Source: Cochlodiniinecator piscidefendens (GTDB lineage Bacteria > Pseudomonadota > Alphaproteobacteria > Rhodobacterales > Rhodobacteraceae). Taken from it: a DNA stretch of 64,000 nucleotides. Position numbers and translations under genes: made by a program. The stretch covers positions 410,804 through 474,803 of the forward strand of contig NZ_JAAOIE010000003.1 in the NCBI RefSeq assembly GCF_011326755.1, written 5' to 3'. How positions within the stretch are numbered: position 1 is the first letter of the stretch; each line of letters starts with the position of its first letter. Below the pieces are notes generated by a model, which worked only from the letters and a program-made list of their open reading frames with translations, was not told where the DNA came from and did no database searches. Positions 33,817 through 42,760 of this stretch are shown in pieces.

Positions 33817-33944
33817 GGCGTTACTCCCTTTGCGCTTGGCTCTTAGCCCATACTCAATACGACAATGTACGCATTTGAAAGGGTTGAATAATCAGTCATG
33901 CGCCGCTCTTTCCAGTGCCTATCTTGAGTTGGCTCAATATATTT

Positions 33945-33974
33945 CCCCGGTAGGTGGCATTCCACATACCGGGG
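33945..33974 (-). terminator. Terminator-like hairpin after the ALDH16 gene
   Basis: CCCCGGTA (33945-33952) and TACCGGGG (33967-33974) pair perfectly. The loop itself contains GGTGG / CCAC, extending the stem. An AAATATATT stretch follows on the minus strand. It lies 6 bases beyond the ALDH16 stop. Confidence 0.7.
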
Positions 33975-33980
33975 GTCGCT

Positions 33981-36332
33981 TTATTCGCCGTAGGGGATCC
34001 AGATATTTTTGATCTCAGTGGCGTGTTCAAGGAATGTGCGGCCTTCGCCGTCTTTGATCCAATCTCGGGCGATACCGTTGTTGACCCAAGTGCGTTTCAG
34101 GCTGCCTGCTGAACGGCGTTCAATATCTGCGGAAACATCGCTGGAAGAGAAGCTCCAGACGGCGTCAATGTCCAAGTGATCCGCCATGGTTTTACCAAGA
34201 TCAGCATGATCACCCGTCACGATGTTCACTACACCGGCGGGCACATCTGATGTGTCTAACACCTGATAGAAATCCGTCGCGGACAAGGGATAGGCTTGTG
34301 AGGTCGCAAGAACGCAGGTGTTGCCCATCGCAATCGCAGGGGCCATCGCTGATATGAGGCCCAGCAGCGGCGCTTCGTCCGCGCAGAGTGTGCCAATCAC
34401 ACCTACGGGTTGTTTCATCGCCAAAGCGATGCCACGAATGGGAACGCCGTGTGCTTGCCCATCATATTTGTCGGCCCATGCGCCATAGGTGAACAGCCGG
34501 GAAATGGCGGCTTCGACTTCTTTATCGCCGGAGCGTTTGCCGAGCATATCATCGATACGGTCCGCAAATTCATCTGCCCGTGCAGATAGGTTTTCTGCGA
34601 TGTAGTAAAGGATTTGCGCGCGCAGGTGCCCAGTTGTTTTGCCCCATGCTTTGGCTTTGTGGGCGGCTTCGACAGCGTTGCGGATGTCTTTGCGACTGCC
34701 TTGGCCAACGTGACCCAGCAGTTTCCCTTTGGGGGACCAGATCGCATCGGAATAACCGCTATCCGGACGCGATTGTTTGCCACCGATATACATTTTGGCG
34801 GTGCGATCCAATGTGCCTGCGGGGCTAGGGTCTTTGGGCGCAGCAACGCGGCTAAGCTGTGATAGTTTTTTGCCCTGGTCGATAGGTTTGGTGTAGGCGG
34901 TCAGGCCTTCCCAACCACCTTCACGGCCAAAGCCGCTTTCGCGTGTGCCGCCAAAACCGGCAGCGGCATCAAACATATTGGTGCCATTCACCCAAACAAC
35001 GCCAGCCACCAGTTTCGGTGCAATTTCGAGCGCGAGGTTCAGGTTTTCGCTCCAGACCGACGCGGCGAGACCATAGCGGGTGTTATTGGCAACCTCGATT
35101 GCCTCAGCTGGGGTGCGGAAGGTTGTGCCAACCAATACTGGGCCAAAGATTTCTTCCTGCATCAAAGTGGCCGCCGGGTGCAATCCGGTGATCAGAGTCG
35201 GGCGGTAGTAAAAACCGCTGTCGGGCAAATCACATTTGGCGTGGTAAACGTCGCCTTCGCTGCCATGGGCATCGACCAAACGCGTGATGGTGGACAGTTG
35301 GGTTTCGTCAACAATCGCCCCAACGTCGATGCATTTGTCCATAGGATTGCCCAAACGTAGCCCATCCATACGCGCACGTAGTTTGGTATAGAAACGATCA
35401 GCGATACCCTCTTGAACCAAAAGGCGTGACCCGGCACAGCAGACCTGACCCTGATTGAACCAAATCGCGTCAACCAGACCTTCGATTGCTGAATCAATAT
35501 CGGCGTCTTCAAAAACGATATAGGGGGATTTTCCACCCAATTCGAGCGTTAGTGCTTTGCCAGACCCTGCTGTTGCTTCGCGAATTTTGCGACCAACTGA
35601 TGTTGAACCAGTGAACGCGATTTTGTCGATGTCGGGGTGCGATACGATCATTTCGCCTGTCGCACCATCCCCCGTGACAATGTTGACCACACCTTTTGGA
35701 AGGCCTGCCTCTTGGCAGATTTCGGCAAACAATAGCGCGGTCAGTGATGTGTATTCGGCAGGTTTTAGAACAACGGTGTTGCCCATCGCAATCGCGGGTG
35801 CGATTTTCCATGCTAGCATCAACAGTGGGAAATTCCACGGGATGATCTGGCCGCAAACGCCTAGGGCTTCGCGGTCTGGTAACTCGCTGTGCTGCAGCTG
35901 TGCCATCCCCGCGTGGTAATAGAAATGACGCGCAACAAGCGGGATATCAATATCGCGGCTTTCACGGATCGGTTTACCGTTATCCAGCGTTTCTAAAACA
36001 GCAAACAAGCGGGAATGTTTTTGAACCAACCGTGCGATGGCATACAGAAACTTTGCCCGCTCATGTCCTGAGGTTTTTGCCCATTTTGGTTGGGCTTTGC
36101 TTGCAGCCAAAACCGCAGCATCAACATCAGATTGTGTTGCCTGTGATAGGGTGGCCAAGATTTCACCCGTGGCTGGGTTTTTACTGTCACACCCCTCAGT
36201 TGGAGAAGTCCACGCGCCATTAATGAAATGACCAAAGTGATCACCGCGATCAACAAGCCATGCGAGAGCCTCAGATGCATTTTCTGGTGCTGGGCCATAA
36301 TCCATGCTGTCAAAAATATCTTGTACGGTCAT
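33981..36332 (-). CDS. ALDH16-type tandem aldehyde dehydrogenase
   Basis: A 783-residue protein with two aldehyde dehydrogenase domains. The first (about 30-500) is complete: IIPWNFPLLMLAWKIAPAIA, FTGSTSVGRKI, LELGGKSP with the Glu (about 266) and FNQGQVCCAGSR with the Cys pair (about 299-300). The second (about 515-783) keeps the cofactor-domain shape (PVGVIGTLCADEAPLLGLIS, GVVNIVTGDH) but has no catalytic Glu or Cys. This matches bacterial ALDH16, where the pseudo-domain is structural. The start is the ATG 4 bases after the deoC stop. With deoC it would oxidise the acetaldehyde released from deoxyribose 5-phosphate. Confidence 0.9.
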   Translation of the reverse strand: MTVQDIFDSMDYGPAPENASEALAWLVDRGDHFGHFINGAWTSPTEGCDSKNPATGEILATLSQATQSDVDAAVLAASKAQPKWAKTSGHERAKFLYAIARLVQKHSRLFAVLETLDNGKPIRESRDIDIPLVARHFYYHAGMAQLQHSELPDREALGVCGQIIPWNFPLLMLAWKIAPAIAMGNTVVLKPAEYTSLTALLFAEICQEAGLPKGVVNIVTGDGATGEMIVSHPDIDKIAFTGSTSVGRKIREATAGSGKALTLELGGKSPYIVFEDADIDSAIEGLVDAIWFNQGQVCCAGSRLLVQEGIADRFYTKLRARMDGLRLGNPMDKCIDVGAIVDETQLSTITRLVDAHGSEGDVYHAKCDLPDSGFYYRPTLITGLHPAATLMQEEIFGPVLVGTTFRTPAEAIEVANNTRYGLAASVWSENLNLALEIAPKLVAGVVWVNGTNMFDAAAGFGGTRESGFGREGGWEGLTAYTKPIDQGKKLSQLSRVAAPKDPSPAGTLDRTAKMYIGGKQSRPDSGYSDAIWSPKGKLLGHVGQGSRKDIRNAVEAAHKAKAWGKTTGHLRAQILYYIAENLSARADEFADRIDDMLGKRSGDKEVEAAISRLFTYGAWADKYDGQAHGVPIRGIALAMKQPVGVIGTLCADEAPLLGLISAMAPAIAMGNTCVLATSQAYPLSATDFYQVLDTSDVPAGVVNIVTGDHADLGKTMADHLDIDAVWSFSSSDVSADIERRSAGSLKRTWVNNGIARDWIKDGEGRTFLEHATEIKNIWIPYGE

Positions 36333-36336
36333 GTTC

Positions 36337-37344
36337 TTATCCCATTGCGTGGCGATGATTGGCCGAATAGCGACCAGTGGTGAAGTGTTCGAGTTGGCGT
36401 TCGATATCGCCCAAAAGCGATGACGCGCCAAAGCGGAAGAGGTGAGGTTGCAACCAATGATCGCCCAATTCGTCTTTGATCAGGCTCAGATAGGTCACAG
36501 CGTCTTTGGCTTTTGAAATGCCACCAGCGGGTTTGTAACCAACGCGAAAACCAGTGCGTTCATAATAATCACGAATGGCGCGGATCATCACCAAACTCAC
36601 GGGGAGCGTAGCATTCACGCTTTCTTTGCCGGTAGATGTTTTGATGAAATCGGCCCCGGCCATCATACAAACCAGCGAGGCGCGCGCCACATTGCGAAGG
36701 GATCCCAGTTCACCAGTGGCCAAAATTGCCTTAACATGGGCGTCGCCACAGGCGCGGCGGAACAGGCGCATCTCATCGTAAAGTGCCTGCCAATTTCCGG
36801 TCAGGACATGGCGGCGCGAAATAACGATGTCAATTTCAGCTGCACCAGCCGCAACGCTTTCGGTGATTTCCTGAACACGAAGATGCAGTGGGGATAGGCC
36901 TGCGGGAAATCCCGTTGAGACGGCCGCCACTGGAATACCTGTGCCTTTGAGCGCATCAACGGCGGTTTCGATCATGTCGTGATAGACACAGACAGCGCCG
37001 GTGGTGATTGGTGCCATTCCCAGATCATCCATCAGAGATGGATTAACAGGTGCACGTGCCTTGGCGCAAAGACGACGAACGCGTCCTTCGGTATCGTCAC
37101 CTGACAGGGTTGTAAGGTCGATCATGGTGATCGCTTTCAACATCCAAGCGGCCTGATATTCTTTTTTGACTGAACGACGTCCGGGCAGTGTCGCACAGCG
37201 GCGTTCGACCGCCGATGTATTGACTTGCACAGAGCTGACCCAATCTAAATCCAGTGCCATACCGGGATTACGGGGCTCATGCACTTGCGGCAGCTGCGTT
37301 GATGTCATGTCTGTCGTCGAAAGGGTTTGGTGTTCGGTTTGCAC
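36337..37344 (-). CDS. deoC: Deoxyribose-phosphate aldolase
   Basis: A 335-residue class I aldolase that cleaves 2-deoxyribose 5-phosphate into glyceraldehyde 3-phosphate and acetaldehyde. The Schiff-base lysine is in DFIKTSTGKE and the second catalytic lysine in VGYKPAGG; DIVISRR is also typical. The protein is longer than E. coli DeoC (259) owing to an N-terminal extension seen in the alphaproteobacterial type. GTG at 37344 is preferred because AGGGAG precedes it by about 8 bases. An ATG at 37383 and an ATG at 37308 are alternatives. Operon with ALDH16. Confidence 0.92.
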   Translation of the reverse strand: MQTEHQTLSTTDMTSTQLPQVHEPRNPGMALDLDWVSSVQVNTSAVERRCATLPGRRSVKKEYQAAWMLKAITMIDLTTLSGDDTEGRVRRLCAKARAPVNPSLMDDLGMAPITTGAVCVYHDMIETAVDALKGTGIPVAAVSTGFPAGLSPLHLRVQEITESVAAGAAEIDIVISRRHVLTGNWQALYDEMRLFRRACGDAHVKAILATGELGSLRNVARASLVCMMAGADFIKTSTGKESVNATLPVSLVMIRAIRDYYERTGFRVGYKPAGGISKAKDAVTYLSLIKDELGDHWLQPHLFRFGASSLLGDIERQLEHFTTGRYSANHRHAMG

Positions 37345-37400
37345 GCCGAGGCTCCCTGCTGAGGTGAAAGCGGAAATTGCCATGCGCGCAACCGTTTTGC

Positions 37401-37424
37401 AAGTTTGATCATATGGTCAAACTT
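37401..37424. promoter_or_regulatory. 24-bp near-perfect palindrome upstream of deoC-ALDH16
   Basis: Perfect 8-bp arms AAGTTTGA (37401-37408) and TCAAACTT (37417-37424) flank TCATATGG, whose centre CATATG is itself symmetric; only one position pair breaks the symmetry. It lies 57 bases upstream of the deoC start and about 90 bases before rpe, in the divergent gap. This looks like the site of a dimeric repressor of the GntR or DeoR kind. The regulator gene is not in the window. Confidence 0.55.
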
Positions 37425-37513
37425 CATATTTCTATGGTTTCCAAGCGTTAAATTTGCCGTTAGGAGGGGCGCAACCCCAATTTTGCCGTCACTGGCCCCC
37501 GAGGAGAGCTAAA

Positions 37514-38197
37514 ATGTCCTTTGATCGTTCTGTGAAAATTGCCCCGTCGATTCTATCTGCTGATTTTGCTAATTTTGGTGCCGAATGCGAAGCCGTGGAA
37601 GCGCAGGGCGCTGATTGGGTGCATGTTGACGTGATGGATGGGCATTTTGTGCCAAATATCACATTTGGCCCGGCCACCTGCAAAGCAATCCGTCCTCATA
37701 TTAAGGGCGTTATGGATGTGCATCTGATGATTTCGCCTGTCGATGCTTATATCGAGGCTTTCGCAGATTCAGGGGCCGATGTGATTACCGCCCATGTCGA
37801 AGCCGGCGCGCATGTTCACCGCACTTTGCAAGCGATCCGCGGCGCCGGGGCGAAAGCGGGTATTGCGTTGAACCCGGGGACGCCTGTGGAAAGCGTCGAT
37901 TATCTATTGGACATGGTGGATTTGGTTTGTGTCATGACAGTGAACCCCGGATTCGGCGGTCAGAAGTTCATTCACTCGCAAGTGGAAAAAGTGCGGGCTT
38001 TGCGCGCGATGATTGGTGATCGGCCAATTCATATCGAGATCGATGGTGGTGTTACGCCAGAAACTGCGCCATTGGTTGTTGAAGCAGGGGCAGATGTTTT
38101 GGTTGCAGGATCAGCGGTGTTCAAAGGTGGATCTGTTTTGAACCCAGCACCATATGGTGAGAACATTCGGGCGATCCGGGCGGCTGTTGCAGGTTAA
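37514..38197 (+). CDS. rpe: Ribulose-phosphate 3-epimerase
   Basis: A 227-residue TIM-barrel enzyme interconverting ribulose 5-phosphate and xylulose 5-phosphate. The signatures are APSILSADFANFG, HVDVMDGHFVPNITFGP, VHLMI, MTVNPGFGGQKF and EIDGGV, which contain the metal-binding His/Asp residues. The start is the ATG after GAGGAG, eight bases upstream. The gene is monocistronic, divergent from deoC and convergent with the tsaC-like gene 10 bases downstream. A pentose-phosphate role next to deoxyribose catabolism is sensible but not an operon. Confidence 0.96.
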   Translation: MSFDRSVKIAPSILSADFANFGAECEAVEAQGADWVHVDVMDGHFVPNITFGPATCKAIRPHIKGVMDVHLMISPVDAYIEAFADSGADVITAHVEAGAHVHRTLQAIRGAGAKAGIALNPGTPVESVDYLLDMVDLVCVMTVNPGFGGQKFIHSQVEKVRALRAMIGDRPIHIEIDGGVTPETAPLVVEAGADVLVAGSAVFKGGSVLNPAPYGENIRAIRAAVAG

Positions 38198-38207
38198 GCC
38201 CTGCGCA

Positions 38208-39158
38208 TTACCTTGGAGCTGCGGCGCGGGTTAAACGATCATTGATCGCAAGACCAAGGCCGGTATTGGGAATGGGCGACACGGCGATCGTGTTTGCCTG
38301 CCCGTCGAGCTGATGCATGTAATCAAACAGATTTGCTGCGGCCTCCACCATATCGGCGGATGGTGAAAGATTAAGTGTGGCGCCGTCGACAGGTCCAAAT
38401 CCGAGAAGAATTTCATCCTCGCGAACAGATTTCGCATTCAGGCGCATTATTGCGTTCGGTGCATAGTGCGACGAAAGTTGCCCGGGTGCCGTGGGTGCCG
38501 CACCCGGAATATGCGTTAGTAAAGTGCGCCCGATGCAAGCCTCAATGACTTCAACAGGAAGGCCGCCGGGGCGCAATAATGTTGGTTCAGGATCAAAGCC
38601 GATGATGGTTGATTCAACGCCTACTTCGCATGGGCCCGCATCGACAATGGCGTGAATGCGTCCGTTTAGGTCGGCCAAAACATGTTCGGCAGAGGTCGCG
38701 CTGATGTGCCCTGATAAGTTCGCGGAAGGGGCCGCGATGGGTTTGCCAAACACGCGCAGTAGGCTGGAGGCAATCGGGTGTGCGGGTACGCGTAAGCCGA
38801 TAGTGTTCAATCCGGCGCTGGTGAGGTGTGATAGGTCAGAATTTTTTTGTAATGGCACGACCAATGTCAGCGGCCCGGGCCAAAATGTTGCGGCAAGACG
38901 CAAGGCGTCTTCGCTAAATGCGCCGAATTTTTGCGCCATCTCCAGGTCAGCGACATGCGCAATAAGGGGATTGAAACTCGGGCGTCCTTTTGCCTCGAAT
39001 ATTTTTGCTACAGCCTGTCCATTGCAGGCATCACCGCCAAGACCGTAAACGGTCTCGGTCGGGAGCGCGACAAGGCCACCATTATGCAAAATGGCAGAGG
39101 CTTTTTCGAGGCCTGCCTTATCAGTTGCAAGGGTTTCCGTTTTTAGTTCAATCGACAT
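38208..39158 (-). CDS. L-threonylcarbamoyladenylate synthase (Sua5/YrdC family)
   Basis: A 316-residue Sua5-type protein, long form. The N-terminal YrdC domain (LVALPTETVYGLGGDA, KGRPSFNPLIAHV, WPGPLTLVV, GLRVPAHP, APSANLSG) makes threonylcarbamoyl-AMP for the t6A modification of tRNA. The C-terminal Sua5 domain follows after a linker with PTLLRPGG and PGQLSSHYAPNA. The length (about 310-350) distinguishes it from the short TsaC. The gene is divergent from the acyl-CoA dehydrogenase gene. Confidence 0.93.
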   Translation of the reverse strand: MSIELKTETLATDKAGLEKASAILHNGGLVALPTETVYGLGGDACNGQAVAKIFEAKGRPSFNPLIAHVADLEMAQKFGAFSEDALRLAATFWPGPLTLVVPLQKNSDLSHLTSAGLNTIGLRVPAHPIASSLLRVFGKPIAAPSANLSGHISATSAEHVLADLNGRIHAIVDAGPCEVGVESTIIGFDPEPTLLRPGGLPVEVIEACIGRTLLTHIPGAAPTAPGQLSSHYAPNAIMRLNAKSVREDEILLGFGPVDGATLNLSPSADMVEAAANLFDYMHQLDGQANTIAVSPIPNTGLGLAINDRLTRAAAPR

Positions 39159-39275
39159 TTGCGCGCCTGTGACGTTGCGTCTCTGTTGCCCCGTGGTGTG
39201 GGCAAGATACCCTAGGGGTGAAGAATGGAATTTGCGCTGTTTCTACACACTTTGGCGCATTTGGGAAGGGAACAC

Positions 39276-40994
39276 ATGGCTTATCGTGCACCGGTTGAAG
39301 AATATAAGTTCATCTATGACCATGTGGTTGGTTTTGACCAAGTGCGGGCGACGGATCAATTCGGTGAGGCAAGCGCGGATCTAACCGATGCGATCTTAGG
39401 CGAAGCAGGTAAGCTTTGTGATGAAGTATTGGCGCCGCTACAGCGCAACGGTGATCTCGATCCGGCACAGTTGGAAAACGGTGTAGTGCGCACGTCAAAG
39501 GGGTTTGCTGGCGGATACCAAGCTATCGCAGAGGGAGGCTGGGTCGGCATGGCTGCAACACCTGATTTTGGTGGAATGGGTTTGCCCATGACCGTTGCTT
39601 CAAGTGTGAATGAAATGATGGCGGGGGCCTGTCTGTCCTTACAACTCAACCCGTTGATGACACAGGGCCAAATCGAAGCGTTGGAACATCATGCGTCAGA
39701 TGAGATCAAAGACGTTTATCTGCCAAAGCTTGTATCAGGTGAATGGTGCGGCACCATGAACTTAACCGAGGCGCAGGCGGGGTCTGATGTTGGCGCGCTG
39801 TCGAGCAAAGCGATTGAGAACGGTGACGGTAGTTTTGCGGTGACCGGGCAGAAGATTTTTATCAGCTGGGGCGATAACGATTTTTCGGGAAATGTCTGTC
39901 ACTTGGTGTTGGCGCGGCTGCCAGATGGGCCAAACGGAACCAAGGGGATCAGTCTGTTTCTCGTGCCAAAATACATGCCTGATGCTGAAGGGAATCCAGG
40001 TGTTGCAAACAGTTTAAAGGTTGTTTCGCTTGAAGATAAGATGGGCCTGCACGGTTCCCCGACGGCGGTTATGCAATTTGATGGTGCAACCGGGTGGATG
40101 ATTGGCGCACCGCACAATGGAATGAAGGCAATGTTCACGATGATGAACAATGCACGCCTTGGAGTCGGGGGCGAAGGGATCGGTGCCGCAGAAGGTGCGT
40201 ATCAACATGCTGTGTCCTATGCGCTTGATCGTAAACAGGGACGTAGCCCTATTGAAGGTGGCACTGGTGCGATTATAGACCATGCGGATGTACGTCGCAT
40301 GTTAACGTCAATGAAGGCTGAAATCTTTGCTGCGCGCTCCATCGCATTGTCCTGTGCTGTTGCGATCGACATGGGGCGTGCCTCTGGAGGGCCGGACTGG
40401 GCTGCACGCGCTGCGTTTTTAACACCAATCGCAAAGGCGCATGGCACCGATATTGGGAACGAAGTGTCTTATATGGGCGTGCAGGTACATGGGGGTATGG
40501 GCTTCATTGAAGAAACCGGAGCCGCCCAATATTGTCGGGATGTTCGTGTAACTGCGATATACGAGGGCACCAATGGCATTCAGGCGATGGATTTGGTGGC
40601 ACGTAAATTGATGGACGGGGGCGAAGCGGCGTTCAGATTGCTTGAAGAGGTTGAAGAAACCGCCGAAGCCGCGCGTCTGGATCATCCTGATTTGGCTGAA
40701 CCTTTGTGGTCCGCTGCCGAAACCATGCGCGAAACTGTTGAGCTTTTTGTTGCTCAACCCGATTTGAACGAACGTTTCGCAGGGGCGGTTCCGTTTTTAC
40801 GCGCGTTTGCTCGGGTGCTTGGGGCGCATGCGCATTTAAAGGCCGCTGTCGCTGCGGGCGATGGGCCACGGGTTGCGCTGGCCGCCTTTTATATTAAGCG
40901 GCTGTTGCCTGAGGGGCTGGCTGCCATGTCACACGCACGCGAAGGGGCTTCGGGCTTGTATGCCCTAAGCGCAGATGATTTATCGGCGCAATGA
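39276..40994 (+). CDS. Acyl-CoA dehydrogenase (DmdC-like long form)
   Basis: A 572-residue FAD-dependent acyl-CoA dehydrogenase of the long class with an extra C-terminal domain. The class includes 3-methylmercaptopropionyl-CoA dehydrogenase (DmdC). Key segments are WCGTMNLTEAQAGSDVGALS, FAVTGQKIFISWGDNDF, EDKMGLHGSPTAVMQFD, QVHGGMGFIEETGAAQYCRD and AIYEGTNGIQAMDL, where the Glu of YEGTNG is the likely base. GGGAAGGGA precedes the ATG. It overlaps the MBL hydrolase gene by four bases. Its true acyl-CoA substrate is open; DMSP catabolism is only one option. Confidence 0.88.
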   Translation: MAYRAPVEEYKFIYDHVVGFDQVRATDQFGEASADLTDAILGEAGKLCDEVLAPLQRNGDLDPAQLENGVVRTSKGFAGGYQAIAEGGWVGMAATPDFGGMGLPMTVASSVNEMMAGACLSLQLNPLMTQGQIEALEHHASDEIKDVYLPKLVSGEWCGTMNLTEAQAGSDVGALSSKAIENGDGSFAVTGQKIFISWGDNDFSGNVCHLVLARLPDGPNGTKGISLFLVPKYMPDAEGNPGVANSLKVVSLEDKMGLHGSPTAVMQFDGATGWMIGAPHNGMKAMFTMMNNARLGVGGEGIGAAEGAYQHAVSYALDRKQGRSPIEGGTGAIIDHADVRRMLTSMKAEIFAARSIALSCAVAIDMGRASGGPDWAARAAFLTPIAKAHGTDIGNEVSYMGVQVHGGMGFIEETGAAQYCRDVRVTAIYEGTNGIQAMDLVARKLMDGGEAAFRLLEEVEETAEAARLDHPDLAEPLWSAAETMRETVELFVAQPDLNERFAGAVPFLRAFARVLGAHAHLKAAVAAGDGPRVALAAFYIKRLLPEGLAAMSHAREGASGLYALSADDLSAQ

Positions 40995-42034
40995 ACATGA
41001 CATTTGAACCCTTGAGATACCCGTTCCCCGAAGCGCCCGTCGAGGGCGAAGCGACAGAGGTCGCGCCGGGTGTGCTGTGGATGCGTTTGCCCCTGCCAAT
41101 GAAGTTGGACCACGTAAACGTATATGCGTTAGACGAAGGCGATAGTTGGACCATTATCGACACGGGATTTGACAGTAAGCGGACCCGCCGTGTGTGGGAA
41201 CAACTGTTGGCTGGGCCGATGCAAGGAAAACCTGTTTCGCGCGTGGTGGTGACGCACCATCACCCGGATCATGTTGGAATGGCTGGATGGTTCCAATCTG
41301 AACACGGGGCAGAGCTGTGGACTACGCGCACTGCTTGGTTGTTTTCACGTATGTTGATGTTGGATGAGCAGGACACGCCGCCAGCCGAAACCATAGAGTT
41401 TTGGCAATCCTGCGGGATGGATGCTGAGATTTTAGAACAACGCAAACAGGAACGTCCGTTTAACTTTGCCGATGTTGTGGCCCCTATGCCGCTGGGTTTT
41501 AAACGTATGAAGCAGGGGGATGTTGTTCGAATCGGCGGGCGCGATTGGGATATTCACATGGGCAATGGACATGCGCCTGAGCACCTGACGCTGTGGTCGC
41601 GCGATGACAATCTTGTGATTTCGGGCGATCAAATTATCGCGTCTATTTCGCCAAATGTAGGGGTCTATGCGACGGAGCCCGAAGCGGACCCATTGGGGGA
41701 TTGGTTGGAGGCTTGTGAACGCTTAGCCCCGCTCGCGCGTGAAGATCACCTGGTTTTAGCGGGGCATAAGCTGCCGTTTACGGGTTTGCCATCGCGTATG
41801 CGTCAATTGATTGAAAATCATCATGGGGCCTTAGATCGACTGATGGCTCACATCAAAACCCCTAAGACTGCCGGCGATTGCTTTGTGCCACTTTTCAAGC
41901 GCGCGATAGGGGCGGGTGAATATGGCCTTGCACTGGTCGAAGCAATGGCCCACGTTTCGCACCTATATCAGATTGGTAAAGCCACACGCATGCGCCGCGA
42001 TGACGGGGCTTGGTTGTGGCAGGCAAGGGACTAA
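40991..42034 (+). CDS. MBL-fold metallo-hydrolase
   Basis: A 347-residue metallo-beta-lactamase-fold hydrolase. The metal motif THHHPDHVGMAG (about 90-100) is complete, with later metal ligands in GNGHAPEHLTLWS and ISGDQI and the final His in VLAGHKLPF. The C-terminal 90 residues are helical and look like the winged-helix tail of the LACTB2-like group. The ATG overlaps the stop of the acyl-CoA dehydrogenase gene (ATGA). That pairing suggests it hydrolyses a thioester or related product of the same pathway, which is inference. Confidence 0.85.
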   Translation: MNMTFEPLRYPFPEAPVEGEATEVAPGVLWMRLPLPMKLDHVNVYALDEGDSWTIIDTGFDSKRTRRVWEQLLAGPMQGKPVSRVVVTHHHPDHVGMAGWFQSEHGAELWTTRTAWLFSRMLMLDEQDTPPAETIEFWQSCGMDAEILEQRKQERPFNFADVVAPMPLGFKRMKQGDVVRIGGRDWDIHMGNGHAPEHLTLWSRDDNLVISGDQIIASISPNVGVYATEPEADPLGDWLEACERLAPLAREDHLVLAGHKLPFTGLPSRMRQLIENHHGALDRLMAHIKTPKTAGDCFVPLFKRAIGAGEYGLALVEAMAHVSHLYQIGKATRMRRDDGAWLWQARD

Positions 42035-42036
42035 CG

Positions 42037-42498
42037 ATGGCTGACGAAATTCAAACCTCCGCTGAGGCTGCAGAGGCAGATGCGCTCCCGAGATCGCGCA
42101 AGGTACGTTGTAATCCAGACGGCAGTATCACGGCTGGTAGCGAAGAGGTCCCCGAAACGGTTGCTAAAACACCCGTTCAGCAAAAAAGCGCGGCGCAATG
42201 GGCCTATGAGCGGATCATCCTCTATATCCAAAACTTCGAAAAAACGTTGGATAACGAACAAGAAGCCGCGATGGGATTTGCGGGTGGCGATGTGGGCGTT
42301 ATGCGAATCGAAGGCATGGGGTATTTTGATCCAGACCTGATCACATTTTACGGCACAGACGAAAACGGTTCAAAAACGCAGCTTGTCCAACATGTGACTC
42401 AGCTTAATGTTATGTTACGGGCATTGCCCAAGGCTGTTGAACATGTTGAACCTAATCGAATTGGGTTTCGGTTGGCCAAAGATTTGGAAGACTCTTAA
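42037..42498 (+). CDS. DUF6173 family protein
   Basis: A 153-residue soluble protein that starts two bases after the MBL gene stop. A low-complexity acidic N-terminus (about 1-45) precedes a compact domain with AAQWAYERIILYIQNFEKTL, MRIEGMGYFDPDLITFYG and QLVQHVTQLNVMLRALP. I associate this with DUF6173, common in Rhodobacterales at this position before the small oxidase subunit. The function is unknown. Confidence 0.8.
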   Translation: MADEIQTSAEAAEADALPRSRKVRCNPDGSITAGSEEVPETVAKTPVQQKSAAQWAYERIILYIQNFEKTLDNEQEAAMGFAGGDVGVMRIEGMGYFDPDLITFYGTDENGSKTQLVQHVTQLNVMLRALPKAVEHVEPNRIGFRLAKDLEDS

Positions 42499-42576
42499 CG
42501 CATTTGGTCGCATGGGCGTGACAGAACCTTTGAAATCGTCTAAATGGACGAAAAAGCGAACTCTAAGGATATACAG

Positions 42577-42717
42577 ATGGCTGACGAAAAATTTGAACAC
42601 GGTAAAATGGATACTACTGCCCAAGAAAAAGCCTATGATGGCTTCATCAAAGGGTCCATCTATGTGTCATGCGCCGCTATCGCCGTGCTGATCATCATGG
42701 CCGTTTTTAATAGCTAA
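42577..42717 (+). CDS. aa3-type cytochrome c oxidase subunit IV
   Basis: A 46-residue protein: a hydrophilic N-terminus (MADEKFEHGKMDTTAQEKAY), then DGFIKGSIYVSCAAIAVLII as a single transmembrane helix, ending AVFNS. This is the CoxIV-like small subunit of alphaproteobacterial aa3 oxidases, a helix packed against the catalytic subunits in the inner membrane. The other subunits are not in the window. It is an isolated small gene after the DUF6173 gene. Confidence 0.9.
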   Translation: MADEKFEHGKMDTTAQEKAYDGFIKGSIYVSCAAIAVLIIMAVFNS

Positions 42718-42760
42718 TGATCTTTGGGGCTCAGGCCTCATCAAAACGGATAGATTTTCA

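Noticed and set aside
39276-42034. The acyl-CoA dehydrogenase and MBL hydrolase pair as part of a DMSP demethylation pathway.
   Set aside because: The dehydrogenase resembles DmdC in class, but no dmdA, dmdB or dmdD gene is present in the window, so the pathway is not supported.
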